The position numbers were made by a program, and so were the translations under genes. From Litorivita sp050633545 (lineage in GTDB: Bacteria > Pseudomonadota > Alphaproteobacteria > Rhodobacterales > Rhodobacteraceae): a stretch of 64,000 nucleotides of DNA. The notes under the pieces are model-generated. The model ran no database searches. It was not told where the DNA came from and saw only the letters and a list, made by a program, of their open reading frames with translations. This document shows, one piece after another, positions 42,784 through 52,152 of this stretch. Each line of letters opens with the position of its first letter. Positions within the stretch are counted from its first letter, which is position 1. The stretch spans positions 62,001-126,000 of the forward strand of contig JBOEGS010000003.1 of assembly GCA_050633545.1 (NCBI GenBank), written 5' to 3'.

Positions 42784-43260
42784 ATGAGGCTTTCTACACT
42801 TACACTGGCGGCAACGCTAATTGCAGCAGGGGCGGCGCAGGCCAATCCGGTTGCACCTGCGGATGTCAAATTCACGGACGGTGCCGTGGCCGAATCGCTG
42901 ACCGGTGCGGCGGGTGATCCGGCGCAGGGCGCGCAGATCATGAAGTCCAAAAAACTGGGCAATTGCGTGGCCTGCCACGAGGCATCGGCGCTCAGCGATG
43001 CGCCCTTCCCGGGCGATGTCGGGCCGATGCTTGATGGCGTTGGCAGCCGTTATGACGAAGCGCAGCTGCGCGGGATTTTGACCAATGCCAAGATGACCTT
43101 CGAGGGCACGGTTATGCCGGCCTATTACAAGGTCGACGGCTTCAACCGTCCGGGCGACGGCTATACCGGCAAGGCACCCACAGGTCCGCTCGATCCGCTG
43201 CTCAGCGCGGCGCAGATCGAGGACGTAATTGCATTCTTGATGACGCTCAAGGACGAGTGA
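42784..43260 (+). CDS. soxX: Monoheme cytochrome c subunit SoxX
   Basis: A 158-residue periplasmic cytochrome c. Signal peptide ends at AAQA before NPVAPADVKF. Heme motif CVACH at residues 61-65; likely axial Met111 in TVMPAYYK. With SoxA it forms SoxXA, which attaches thiosulfate to the SoxY cysteine oxidatively. The ATG follows GGGAGGA; the longer upstream frame overlaps the operator region and is not used. First gene of the main sox operon. Confidence 0.95.
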   Translation: MRLSTLTLAATLIAAGAAQANPVAPADVKFTDGAVAESLTGAAGDPAQGAQIMKSKKLGNCVACHEASALSDAPFPGDVGPMLDGVGSRYDEAQLRGILTNAKMTFEGTVMPAYYKVDGFNRPGDGYTGKAPTGPLDPLLSAAQIEDVIAFLMTLKDE

Positions 43261-43288
43261 TCAAGAACCGAACCTTAAGGAGATGAAC

Positions 43289-43705
43289 ATGGAATTCTCA
43301 CGACGCGAAACTCTGGCCATCGGGCTGGGTGCGGCTGCGCTGACGGTTCTGCCCCTGCGCGTGATGGCGGCGGCGGATGAGGCGATTGCCGCCTTTACCG
43401 GCGGTGCCGATGTGGCCGACGGCGGTGTCACTTTGACCGCGCCGGAAATCGCAGAAAACGGCAATACGGTTCCGGTTTCGGTTTCGGCCGAAGGCGCGAC
43501 ATCGATCATGCTGCTGGCGGCGGGCAACCCGACGCCGGGCGTGGCCACCTTTAACTTTGGTCCCCTCGCGGGCAGCCGTTCGGCCAGCACGCGCATCCGC
43601 CTTGCAGGCACGCAAGACGTTGTTGCGATTGCGAAAATGGAAGACGGAAGCTTTGCCCGTGCAAGCGCGACCGTGAAAGTCACCATCGGCGGCTGCGGCG
43701 GCTAA
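43289..43705 (+). CDS. soxY: Sulfur-carrier protein SoxY
   Basis: A 138-residue carrier. Tat signal: FSRRETLAIGLGAAAL. The C-terminal swinging arm ends GGCGG, where Cys136 holds thiosulfate-derived sulfur as a conjugate during the whole cycle. AAGGAG is 6 bases before the ATG at 43289; an ATG at 43283 touches the ribosome site and is unlikely. It pairs with SoxZ, 18 bases downstream, and is exported with it. Confidence 0.97.
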   Translation: MEFSRRETLAIGLGAAALTVLPLRVMAAADEAIAAFTGGADVADGGVTLTAPEIAENGNTVPVSVSAEGATSIMLLAAGNPTPGVATFNFGPLAGSRSASTRIRLAGTQDVVAIAKMEDGSFARASATVKVTIGGCGG

Positions 43706-43723
43706 TTCAGGAGAGATAAGACA

Positions 43724-44053
43724 ATGGCATCTGGTGTAAAACCCCGCGTCAAAGCCCCCAAAACGGCGGCGGCTGGCGAAACTGTCACCATCAAGACCCT
43801 GATCAGCCACAAGATGGAATCGGGTCAACGCAAGAACAAGGATGGCTCGCCCATTCCGCGTTCGATCATCAACCGCTTCACCTGTGAGTTCAACGGCCAG
43901 TCCGTGATCGACATCACGATGGAAGCCGCGATTTCGACCAACCCTTATTTCGAGTTCGACGCTGTCGTGCCCGAAGCGGGTGAATTCAAGTTCACGTGGT
44001 ACGACGATGACGGGTCGGTCTACGAGGAAGCGAAATCGGTCGCAATCGCGTAA
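43724..44053 (+). CDS. soxZ: SoxY partner protein SoxZ
   Basis: A 109-residue, all-beta protein without a signal peptide, which is co-exported with Tat-targeted SoxY. KPRVKAPKTAAAGETVTIKT, SGQRKNKDGSPIPRSIINRF and FTWYDDDGSVYE are SoxZ signatures. The SoxYZ heterodimer is the substrate carrier for SoxXA, SoxB and SoxCD. Confidence 0.97.
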   Translation: MASGVKPRVKAPKTAAAGETVTIKTLISHKMESGQRKNKDGSPIPRSIINRFTCEFNGQSVIDITMEAAISTNPYFEFDAVVPEAGEFKFTWYDDDGSVYEEAKSVAIA

Positions 44054-44079
44054 GGCGTTGGATCTTAGGGAGGAATAAT

Positions 44080-44949
44080 ATGACGAAGCTGACAAGCACA
44101 AAAGCCCTTTTGGCGCTCGCCTTCACGGGCGGCGCTCTTATGGGCGGCGCGGCTTATGCCGACGAGGATGCGGAATTGGTCATCAACGGCGAGATTGAAA
44201 TCGTCACCAAAGCCGATCTTCCAAAGCATATGGAAGACGCCAATATGGATGCGATCTATTCCGGTTGGCGCTTTCGTGCGAGCGAAACCCAGCAGACCCA
44301 GATGGATGATTTCGACAATCCGGGCATGATCTTTGTGGATCAGGGCATGGATCAGTGGAACGCTGTTGACGGGTCCGAGGGCAAATCTTGCGCCTCGTGC
44401 CATGACGACGTTGAAACCTCGATGAAAGGCGTGCGCGCCGTCTATCCCAAGTGGAATGACGGGGCCGAGGAAGTGCGCACTTTGGCAATGCAGATCAACG
44501 ATTGCCGCACCAGCCGCATGGGCGCCGAGCCTTACGGTTACACCTCGGGCAAGATGGCCAATATGGAAGCCGTGATTTCGCTTCAATCGCGCGGCATGCC
44601 GGTGAATGTGGCCATTGACGGTCCGGCCGAGGCCACATGGGCACAGGGCAAGGAGATGTATTACACCCGCACGGGGCAACTCGATATGTCTTGCGCATCT
44701 TGCCACGAGGAAAACTATGGCAATATGATCCGCGCCGATCACCTCAGCCAAGGCCAGATCAACGGCTTTCCGGTCTACCGTTTGAAGAACGCCAAATTGA
44801 ACACCGCTCATGCGCGGTTCAAGGGCTGTGTGCGTGATACCCGCGCCGAGACCTTCGCACCTGGTAGTGCCGAGTTTATCGCGCTGGAGCTTTATGTCGC
44901 CTCGCGCGGCAACGGGCTGTCGGTCGAAGCGCCTTCGGTGCGTAACTGA
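44080..44949 (+). CDS. soxA: Diheme cytochrome c subunit SoxA
   Basis: A 289-residue periplasmic protein with signal peptide (ALLALAFTGGALMGGAAYA). Heme sites are CASCH at 104-108 and CASCH at 205-209. Cys142 (INDCRTSRMG) and Cys250 (FKGCVRDTRAE) are the expected axial cysteines; Cys250 corresponds to the catalytic cysteine persulfide of Rhodovulum and Paracoccus SoxA. So this is the diheme form. Partner of SoxX, in the same operon. Confidence 0.96.
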   Translation: MTKLTSTKALLALAFTGGALMGGAAYADEDAELVINGEIEIVTKADLPKHMEDANMDAIYSGWRFRASETQQTQMDDFDNPGMIFVDQGMDQWNAVDGSEGKSCASCHDDVETSMKGVRAVYPKWNDGAEEVRTLAMQINDCRTSRMGAEPYGYTSGKMANMEAVISLQSRGMPVNVAIDGPAEATWAQGKEMYYTRTGQLDMSCASCHEENYGNMIRADHLSQGQINGFPVYRLKNAKLNTAHARFKGCVRDTRAETFAPGSAEFIALELYVASRGNGLSVEAPSVRN

Positions 44950-45131
44950 TCAAGACTTTGCGTGGGGGCGCCAGATGCGCGCCCCTGCGCCACAAGCTCG
45001 CGCGGATCGCGCGGACGACGGGACATATGACAATCGGGGCAGGACCTCACAAATCTGGCCGCGTCGGCCAAGGCTGCACGCGATAATCGCGGGCGGTTCA
45101 GGACATTTTTAACCTTTCGGAGCCGGTAGAC

Positions 45132-46829
45132 ATGATCTCACGCCGCGATTTTCTTCAGGTCGGTATGGCCGCATCCGCGCTGGTGGGCGCATCGGGTTTT
45201 GGCAATTGGGGCCGTTTGGCGGCGCAGCAGGCTTTGACCCAAGACCAGCTTCTGGAATTCGACACCTATGGCAATGTCAGCTTGATTCACGTCACCGACA
45301 TCCATGCGCAACTCAAACCGATCTATTTCCGCGAGCCGGAGATCAACCTCGGTGTGGGCGCGGCCAAGGGCCAGATGCCCCATGTCACGGGTGCCGATTT
45401 CCGCCGCGCTTACGGCATCGAGGATGGCTCGCCCTCGGCTTACGCATTGTCTTACAATGATTTTACCGCGCTGGCGGGCACTTATGGCCGCGTCGGCGGT
45501 TTGGACCGTGTGGCCACCGTGATCAACCAGATCCGCGCCGCGCGCCCTGATGCTTTGCTGCTGGATGGCGGCGATACGTGGCACGGTTCCTTCACCTGCC
45601 ATCACACCGAAGGCCAGGATATGGTCAATGTGATGAACGCGCTCAAACCCGATGCGATGACCTTCCATTGGGAATTCACGCTCGGCTCGGAGCGGGTGAA
45701 CGAGATCGTCGAAGGATTGCCCTTTGCCGCGCTGGGGCAGAACATTTTCGATGCCGAGTGGGACGAGCCAGCGGAACTCTTCAAACCCTATAAAATGTTC
45801 GAACGCGGCGGCGTGAAGATCGCCGTGATCGGGCAGGCCTTCCCCTATATGCCCATCGCCAACCCCGGTTGGATGTTCCCCGAATACAGCTTTGGTATCC
45901 GCGACGAGCATATGCAAAGCGTGGTGGACGAGGTGCGCGCCGCGGGTGCCGAACTGGTGGTCTGCCTGTCGCACAACGGCTTTGACGTGGACAAGAAAAT
46001 GGCGGGTGTCGTCACGGGCATCGACGTGATCTTGTCGGGCCATACCCATGATGCGCTGCCCGAACCTGTTCTGGTCGGCGAGACGATCATCATCGCGTCG
46101 GGCTCGAACGGCAAATTCGTCAGCCGCGTCGATCTGGATGTGCGAGACGGCCGCATGATGGGATTCAAACACAAATTGATCCCGATTTTCTCGGATGTGA
46201 TCGAACCGGATAAAGAGGTCGCCGCGCTGATCGACGAACAGCGCGCCCCCTATGCGGATCAGCTGTCCGAGGTGATCGGCAAAACCGACAGCCTCTTGTA
46301 TCGCCGCGGCAATTTCAACGGCTCTTGGGATGATCTGATCTGCGATGCGCTCTTGTCCGAACGCGAGGCGGATATCGCCATGTCGCCCGGTGTGCGTTGG
46401 GGCCCGTCGATCCTGCCGGGGCAGGACATCACCCGCGAAGACATCTGGAACGTCACTTCGATGTCCTATGGTAAGGCTTACCGCACTGAAATGACAGGGG
46501 AATTCATCCATGTGATTTTGGAGGACGTGGCCGACAACCTCTTTAACACCGACCCCTATTACCAGCAGGGCGGTGATATGGTGCGGATCGGCGGCATGGG
46601 CTACCGCATTGATGTGTCGAAAAAACAGGGCGAGCGGATTTCCGAAATGACCCTGCTCAAGACCGGCGAATTGATTGATCCGGCCAAGACCTACCAAGTC
46701 GCGGGTTGGGCCAGCGTCAATGAGGGCACGGAAGGTCCGCAAATTTGGGATGTGGTGGAAAGCCATATCCGCAAGCAGGGCACGGTCACCGTCGCCCCCA
46801 ACGATAGCGTCACGGTGGTGGGGGCCTAA
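45132..46829 (+). CDS. soxB: Thiosulfohydrolase SoxB
   Basis: A 565-residue Tat-exported (ISRRDFLQVGMAASALVGA) manganese enzyme related to 5'-nucleotidases. It hydrolyses sulfate from SoxY-bound thiosulfate. Metal motifs: HVTDIHAQL, LLLDGGDTWHGS, CLSHNGFD and LSGHTHD. The C-terminal 5'-nucleotidase domain begins near residue 380 (GKTDSLLYRRGNFNG). It is separated from soxA by about 180 bases without a gene, long for an operon joint. Confidence 0.97.
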   Translation: MISRRDFLQVGMAASALVGASGFGNWGRLAAQQALTQDQLLEFDTYGNVSLIHVTDIHAQLKPIYFREPEINLGVGAAKGQMPHVTGADFRRAYGIEDGSPSAYALSYNDFTALAGTYGRVGGLDRVATVINQIRAARPDALLLDGGDTWHGSFTCHHTEGQDMVNVMNALKPDAMTFHWEFTLGSERVNEIVEGLPFAALGQNIFDAEWDEPAELFKPYKMFERGGVKIAVIGQAFPYMPIANPGWMFPEYSFGIRDEHMQSVVDEVRAAGAELVVCLSHNGFDVDKKMAGVVTGIDVILSGHTHDALPEPVLVGETIIIASGSNGKFVSRVDLDVRDGRMMGFKHKLIPIFSDVIEPDKEVAALIDEQRAPYADQLSEVIGKTDSLLYRRGNFNGSWDDLICDALLSEREADIAMSPGVRWGPSILPGQDITREDIWNVTSMSYGKAYRTEMTGEFIHVILEDVADNLFNTDPYYQQGGDMVRIGGMGYRIDVSKKQGERISEMTLLKTGELIDPAKTYQVAGWASVNEGTEGPQIWDVVESHIRKQGTVTVAPNDSVTVVGA

Positions 46830-46911
46830 GCGCCCCCGCTTCGGCGGCATATTTTTTTACCCATTGAATTCACGTAGATGAATTTGATGTTTTGAAAGGA
46901 GCAAGAGACAG

Positions 46912-48192
46912 ATGACAGTCAGCTTCAAAGGCAAATCCCCCTCGCGGCGCGCGTTCCTGAGGGGCGCGGCCACGGCGGCGGGTGCGCTTGCCACGGCGGG
47001 CGCGGCGCGGGCGGCGGGTGATCCGCTGATCACCGAAGTGCAACCTTGGGCGAGCGGCTTTGGCGACGGGGTGGACGAGACGCCCTACGGCCTTCCGATC
47101 AAATTCGAAACCGATGTGGTGCGCCGCAATGTCGAATGGCTGACGGCCGATACGATCTCTTCGATCAACTTCACGCCGATCCATGCGCTCGACGGGACGA
47201 TCACGCCGCAAGGCTGCGCTTTCGAGCGGCACCATTCGGGCGCGATCGAATTGGCAAAAGAGGATTACCGCTTGATGATCAACGGCTTGGTCGATCAGGA
47301 ATTGATTTTCACCTATGCCGATCTGGAGCGGTTTCCGCGCGTCAATCAGGTCAACTTCCTCGAATGCGCCGCCAATACCGGCATGGAATGGGCGGGGGCG
47401 CAATTGAACGGCGCGCAGTTCACCCACGGTATGATCCACAATATGGAATATACCGGCGTCAGCCTTCGCACGATCTTGGAGGAGGCGGGCCTTGGTAAGG
47501 CGGGCGATCTCAAGGACAAATGGATTTACGTGGAAGGGGCCGATGCCTCTTCGAACGGGCGGTCGATCCCGATGGAAAAGGCGCTGGACGACTGTATTTT
47601 GGCCTTCAAGGCCAATGGCGAGGCGCTGCGCAAAGAGCACGGATATCCTGTGCGCCTCGTTGTGCCCGGTTGGGAAGGCAATATGTGGGTCAAATGGATC
47701 CGCCGTATCGAGGTCACCGATGCGCCCGTCGAGAGCCGCGAGGAGACGTCGAAATATACCGATACGCTGGCCAATGGCACCTCGCGCAAATGGACTTGGG
47801 TGATGGATGCAAAATCGGTCATCACCTCGCCCAGCCCGCAATCGCCGATCACCCACGGCAAAGGGCCTTTGGTTATCACCGGCCTCGCATGGTCGGGCAA
47901 TGGCGCGATCAAACGGGTCGATGTGTCCATTGATGGCGGCAAGACATGGCAAACCGCGCGATTGGCCGCGCCTGGGCAGAAGATGGCGCTCTCGCGCTTT
48001 TATCTCGATATCGATTGGGACGGCTCGGAAATGTTGTTGCAAAGCCGCGCGATGGACGAGACCGGATATGTCCAGCCGACCAAAACCCAGTTGCGCGAAG
48101 TGCGCGGTTTGAACTCGATCTATCATAACAACTGCATCCAGACCTGGTGGGTCAAGGAGAGCGGGGAGGCAGAAAATGTCGAAGTATCTTAA
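46912..48192 (+). CDS. soxC: Molybdenum sulfur dehydrogenase subunit SoxC
   Basis: A 426-residue Mo-molybdopterin protein of the sulfite-oxidase family with Tat signal SPSRRAFLRGAATAAG. The Mo-ligand cysteine is probably Cys152 in VNFLECAANTGMEW. The dimerisation domain is at the C-terminus (VDVSIDGGKTWQTA). Together with SoxD it removes six electrons from SoxY-bound sulfane sulfur, which permits full oxidation to sulfate without sulfur globules. soxD begins 17 bases before its stop. Confidence 0.96.
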   Translation: MTVSFKGKSPSRRAFLRGAATAAGALATAGAARAAGDPLITEVQPWASGFGDGVDETPYGLPIKFETDVVRRNVEWLTADTISSINFTPIHALDGTITPQGCAFERHHSGAIELAKEDYRLMINGLVDQELIFTYADLERFPRVNQVNFLECAANTGMEWAGAQLNGAQFTHGMIHNMEYTGVSLRTILEEAGLGKAGDLKDKWIYVEGADASSNGRSIPMEKALDDCILAFKANGEALRKEHGYPVRLVVPGWEGNMWVKWIRRIEVTDAPVESREETSKYTDTLANGTSRKWTWVMDAKSVITSPSPQSPITHGKGPLVITGLAWSGNGAIKRVDVSIDGGKTWQTARLAAPGQKMALSRFYLDIDWDGSEMLLQSRAMDETGYVQPTKTQLREVRGLNSIYHNNCIQTWWVKESGEAENVEVS

Positions 48193-49249
48193 ATCTTTAG
48201 CCGCCGCAGCTTTGGGTGTCGCGGCGACGGTTTCGGCGGCGGAGGCGGGCCCCTTCGGCCTTGGCCGTGCGGCGACGCCCGATGAGGTCGCGGCATGGAA
48301 CATCGACGTGCGCCCCGACGGAGCGGGTCTTCCGGTCGGGTCGGGCAATGTCGAAGACGGCGAGATGATTTTTGCCGACAATTGCGCGTCCTGCCACGGT
48401 GATTTCGCCGAAGGGCGCGACAACTGGCCCAAGCTGGCAGGCGGCGTGGATACGCTTGACCGTGAGGATCCGCTCAAAACGGTCGGCTCGTATTGGCCTT
48501 ATTTGTCAACGACTTGGGACTATGTGAACCGCTCTATGCCCTTTGGCAACGCGCAAAGCCTGAGCGCCGATGAGGTCTATGCGATCGTCGCCTACATCCT
48601 GTATTCCAACGATATGGTCGAGGATGATTTCGTGCTCTCGAACGAGACGTTTTTGGACGTCGAGATGCTCAATGCAGACGGGTTTATTGTCGATGACCGC
48701 CCGCAGACCGAATATGCCAAATGGACTGGCGAGCCTTGCATGGAGAACTGCAAGACCGAGGTGAAAATCACCATGGAAGCCACGGTTCTGGATGTGACGC
48801 CGCAAGAGGAGGGTGCCGCGCCTGCGACCGAAGCTGCGCCCGCGCAGGAGGCCGAGGCCGCGCCCGCGGCGGAACCGGCCAAATCCGAACCGGCCGCCCC
48901 CGCACCCGCGCAAGAGGCCGCGCTCGATCCGGCCTTGGTGGCGGACGGCGAGAAAGTGTTCAAGAAATGCAAAGCCTGCCACCAAGTGGGCGAGGGCGCG
49001 CAAAACAAGACCGGCCCGATCCTCAACGATATTGCGGGGCAGACCATCGGTTCGGTCGAGGGGTTTAAGTATTCCAAGGCGTTCCAAGGGCTTGCCGCTG
49101 ATGGGGCGGTTTGGGATGATGCAGCCTTGGCGGCGTTTCTGGCCAAGCCAAAGGCCTTTGCTCCCAAAACCAGAATGTCCTTTGCGGGCTTGAAAAAAGA
49201 AAGCGATATCGCCGCGATGATCGCCTATCTCAAGTCGGTGTCGCAATAA
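48176..49249 (+). CDS. soxD: Diheme cytochrome c subunit SoxD
   Basis: A 357-residue periplasmic cytochrome. Two heme sites: CASCH at 70-74 and CKACH at 265-269, in two domains joined by an Ala/Glu/Pro-rich linker (about residues 205-250). It takes electrons from SoxC. The start overlaps soxC by 17 bases, suggesting translational coupling. A terminator follows, and no soxE, soxF, soxG or soxH gene comes next. Confidence 0.95.
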   Translation: MSKYLKSLAAAALGVAATVSAAEAGPFGLGRAATPDEVAAWNIDVRPDGAGLPVGSGNVEDGEMIFADNCASCHGDFAEGRDNWPKLAGGVDTLDREDPLKTVGSYWPYLSTTWDYVNRSMPFGNAQSLSADEVYAIVAYILYSNDMVEDDFVLSNETFLDVEMLNADGFIVDDRPQTEYAKWTGEPCMENCKTEVKITMEATVLDVTPQEEGAAPATEAAPAQEAEAAPAAEPAKSEPAAPAPAQEAALDPALVADGEKVFKKCKACHQVGEGAQNKTGPILNDIAGQTIGSVEGFKYSKAFQGLAADGAVWDDAALAAFLAKPKAFAPKTRMSFAGLKKESDIAAMIAYLKSVSQ

Positions 49250-49286
49250 AATCTATGACATCGCGCCCGATCTCGGGGGCGGCAAG

Positions 49287-49314
49287 CAGGGGGCGCTTTG
49301 GCGTCCCCTGTTTT
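49287..49314 (+). terminator. Terminator at the end of the sox operon
   Basis: A 10-bp stem CAGGGGGCGC / GCGTCCCCTG (one G-U pair) with loop TTTG, followed by TTTTGTTTG, 37 bases after soxD. Confidence 0.8.
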
Positions 49315-49502
49315 GTTTGCGCTTTATGTAGGGCGCGGCGGTGATCTTAACCCTTCATCAACCAAGACCTGAAATTCAGGGCAAAACCTCGCGCCTGAGG
49401 CAGAGAAATTCCCTGCTGCCCTTGCAGCCCCTTTGGCGCGCGACTAAGACTCCATTAGCATCTGATGCGTAATGATGCCCGGACAGCAGAAGGCAGGCGG
49501 AT

Positions 49503-50132
49503 ATGAAAGACCCAATCGATACCTATATGAACACCCTTGTTCCCATGGTCGTTGAACAAACGAGCCGTGGCGAGCGGGCCTATGATATTTTCTCGCGGCT
49601 TTTGAAGGAGCGGATTATTTTCCTCTCCGGTCCGGTGCATGACGGCATGAGCTCGCTCATCGTGGCGCAGCTTTTGCACCTTGAGGCGGAAAATCCGTCC
49701 AAGGAAATTTCGATGTATATCAACTCGCCCGGCGGTGTTGTGACCTCCGGTTTGTCGATCTACGACACGATGCAGTACATCAAACCCAAAGTGTCGACCC
49801 TTGTGATCGGCCAAGCGGCATCGATGGGCTCGCTCCTGCTCACCGCAGGTGAGAAAGGCATGCGTTTCTCGCTGCCCAATTCGCGCGTCATGGTGCACCA
49901 GCCCTCGGGCGGCTACCAAGGTCAGGCGACCGATATCATGATCCACGCGCAAGAGACCCAAAAGCTCAAGACGCGGCTCAACGAGATCTATGTCAAACAC
50001 ACCGGCCAAACCCTCAAAAAGGTCGAAGCGGCGCTGGAGCGTGACAACTTCATGTCACCCGATGAGGCCAAAGACTGGGGCTTGATCGACGAGATCGTCG
50101 AAAGCCGCGCCAAGGGCGACGACGCGGAATAA
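49503..50132 (+). CDS. clpP: ATP-dependent Clp protease proteolytic subunit
   Basis: A 209-residue serine protease that forms the 14-mer chamber used with ClpX or ClpA. Catalytic triad: Ser107 (GQAASMGS), His132 (MVHQPSGG), Asp181 (ERDNFMSPDEA). The N-terminus MKDPIDTYMNTLVPMVVEQT is typical. About 250 bases separate it from soxD and probably contain its promoter. clpX follows 146 bases on. Confidence 0.97.
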   Translation: MKDPIDTYMNTLVPMVVEQTSRGERAYDIFSRLLKERIIFLSGPVHDGMSSLIVAQLLHLEAENPSKEISMYINSPGGVVTSGLSIYDTMQYIKPKVSTLVIGQAASMGSLLLTAGEKGMRFSLPNSRVMVHQPSGGYQGQATDIMIHAQETQKLKTRLNEIYVKHTGQTLKKVEAALERDNFMSPDEAKDWGLIDEIVESRAKGDDAE

Positions 50133-50278
50133 ATTATCACGGCTACGTGCCCATGCGGGCGCGCAGCCATTTTCAGATTGTAGAGCCTCTTTGGCTGTCC
50201 TAAGCTGTCCTTCAACGCGGGGCTCCGGGCGACCAGAACGGTCAACACGATGCAGATACGGGGCCTGAAAGGGACGAC

Positions 50279-51544
50279 ATGGCGAATACATCCAACGGCG
50301 ACAGCAAGAACACCCTCTACTGCAGCTTTTGCGGTAAAAGCCAGCATGAGGTGCGCAAGCTGATAGCTGGCCCGACGGTGTTCATCTGTGATGAATGTGT
50401 CGAGCTTTGCATGGATATTATCCGCGAAGAAACGAAATCCTCGGGTCTGAAATCCTCCGAAGGCGTGCCGACACCGCAAGAAATTTGTGATGTGCTTGAT
50501 GATTATGTGATCGGGCAGCGGATGGCCAAACGTGTGCTCTCGGTCGCGGTGCATAACCATTACAAGCGTCTCAACCATTCGGCCAAAGGGTCGGATATCG
50601 AGCTGGCGAAATCCAACATCATGCTGATCGGTCCGACCGGTTGCGGTAAAACGCTTTTGGCGCAGACCTTGGCGCGCATTCTGGATGTGCCCTTTACTAT
50701 GGCCGATGCGACCACTTTGACCGAGGCCGGTTATGTGGGCGAGGATGTGGAAAACATCATCCTTAAACTGCTGCAAGCCTCCGAATACAACGTCGAGCGC
50801 GCGCAGCGCGGCATCGTCTATATCGACGAGGTCGACAAGATCACACGCAAGTCCGAAAACCCGTCGATCACCCGCGACGTTTCGGGCGAGGGCGTGCAGC
50901 AGGCTTTGCTCAAGCTGATGGAAGGCACGGTTGCCTCGGTGCCGCCGCAGGGCGGGCGCAAGCATCCGCAGCAAGAGTTCTTGCAAGTGGACACCACCAA
51001 CATCCTGTTCATCTGCGGCGGGGCCTTTGCAGGTCTTGATAAAATCATCGCGCAGCGCGGCAAAGGCTCGGCCATGGGCTTTGGTGCCGATGTGCGCGAC
51101 AATGATGCGCGCGGCGTGGGCGAGATTTTCACCGATCTGGAGCCTGAAGACCTGCTCAAATTCGGTTTGATCCCCGAATTTGTCGGCCGTTTGCCGGTGA
51201 TTGCAACGCTCGAGGACCTTGATGAAGACGCGCTGATCACCATTCTGACCAAGCCAAAGAACGCGCTGGTCAAGCAATACCAGCGTTTGTTCGAGCTTGA
51301 AGATGCCAAGCTTAGCTTTACCGATGATGCGCTTTCGGCCATCGCCAAACGCGCGATCGAGCGCAAAACCGGTGCGCGCGGGCTGCGCTCGATCCTCGAA
51401 GACATCTTGCTCAACACCATGTTCGAATTGCCGTCGATGGAAAATGTCGAAGAGGTTCTGGTCAACGAGGAAGCGGTCAATTCCGATGCCGCGCCTTTGA
51501 TGATCTTTGCCGAGAGCAAGGAAAAAGGCGCGACCGCAGGGTAA
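50279..51544 (+). CDS. clpX: ClpX ATPase, specificity subunit of ClpXP
   Basis: A 421-residue AAA+ unfoldase. An N-terminal C4 zinc-binding domain has Cys15, Cys18, Cys37 and Cys40 (YCSFCGK, FICDEC). Walker A is GPTGCGKT near residue 118 and Walker B is YIDEVDKI near 180; RKTGARGLRSILED is the sensor-2 region. It recognises tagged or regulated substrates and feeds them to ClpP. It ends in a strong terminator. Confidence 0.98.
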   Translation: MANTSNGDSKNTLYCSFCGKSQHEVRKLIAGPTVFICDECVELCMDIIREETKSSGLKSSEGVPTPQEICDVLDDYVIGQRMAKRVLSVAVHNHYKRLNHSAKGSDIELAKSNIMLIGPTGCGKTLLAQTLARILDVPFTMADATTLTEAGYVGEDVENIILKLLQASEYNVERAQRGIVYIDEVDKITRKSENPSITRDVSGEGVQQALLKLMEGTVASVPPQGGRKHPQQEFLQVDTTNILFICGGAFAGLDKIIAQRGKGSAMGFGADVRDNDARGVGEIFTDLEPEDLLKFGLIPEFVGRLPVIATLEDLDEDALITILTKPKNALVKQYQRLFELEDAKLSFTDDALSAIAKRAIERKTGARGLRSILEDILLNTMFELPSMENVEEVLVNEEAVNSDAAPLMIFAESKEKGATAG

Positions 51545-51565
51545 TTGATGCGTCCGTTTGGATAG

Positions 51566-51595
51566 AAAATGCCCGCCTTTTTGGCGGGCATTTTT
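51566..51595. terminator. Terminator after clpX
   Basis: A perfect 12-bp stem AAAATGCCCGCC / GGCGGGCATTTT with a T5 loop, 21 bases after the clpX stop. Confidence 0.92.
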
Positions 51596-51707
51596 CGTTT
51601 GGTAACGGCTCTTGTGATGTTGTGCAGATGGGCGCATTGCGCAGATTGCACCGCGCAGCGCTGCGGTGTATCGCATCAGCAAAAGGCGCAATGAAGGATC
51701 ACGTCAA

Positions 51708-52064
51708 ATGAAACGCATTTTTACCGGTGGTGAGTTCGAAGCGAAAATCGGCTATTGCCGCGCCGTTGTCGCGGGCGGTTTTGTGCATGTGGCCGGCACG
51801 GTCGGCCAAGGCGACAGCGTCGAGGCGCAATGCCGCGCCGCGCTCGAAACGATCGGCAAGGCTTTGGCCGAGGCGGGCAGCGGGTTCGACCGTGTGGTGC
51901 GGGTCACCTACTATTTGCCCGACCGCAGCGAATTCGAGCCATGCTGGCCGGTGCTGCGTGAGGTTTTCGGCGATGCTCCGCCCGCCGCGACCATGGTCGA
52001 ATGCGGATTGATCGACGATAAATACCGCATCGAGATCGAGGTGACGGCTTTGGCAGCGGAATAA
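51708..52064 (+). CDS. RidA family protein
   Basis: A 118-residue YjgF/YER057c/UK114-like protein. FEAKIGYCRAVVAGGFVHVA, FDRVVRVTYYLPDRSEFEP and the C-terminal DKYRIEIEVTALA follow the family. True RidA has an Arg that binds 2-iminobutyrate; here the segment before the end reads PPAATMVECGLID, where the Arg of the usual PARxxV motif is replaced by Ala-Thr, so the enamine-deaminase activity is doubtful. The ATG has AAGGA upstream. Confidence 0.85.
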   Translation: MKRIFTGGEFEAKIGYCRAVVAGGFVHVAGTVGQGDSVEAQCRAALETIGKALAEAGSGFDRVVRVTYYLPDRSEFEPCWPVLREVFGDAPPAATMVECGLIDDKYRIEIEVTALAAE

Positions 52065-52152
52065 CCGCCCAAGCGGGCGGCGAAGGCGCGGCGGCACTGG
52101 ACCTCGGTGCGGTTTTGGGCCATATGGAATGGGACTAGTTGCGGAGAGACCA

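Noticed and set aside
44950..45131. Small ORF between soxA and soxB
   Set aside because: The only open frames are extensions overlapping soxA with shadow composition; no own start context.
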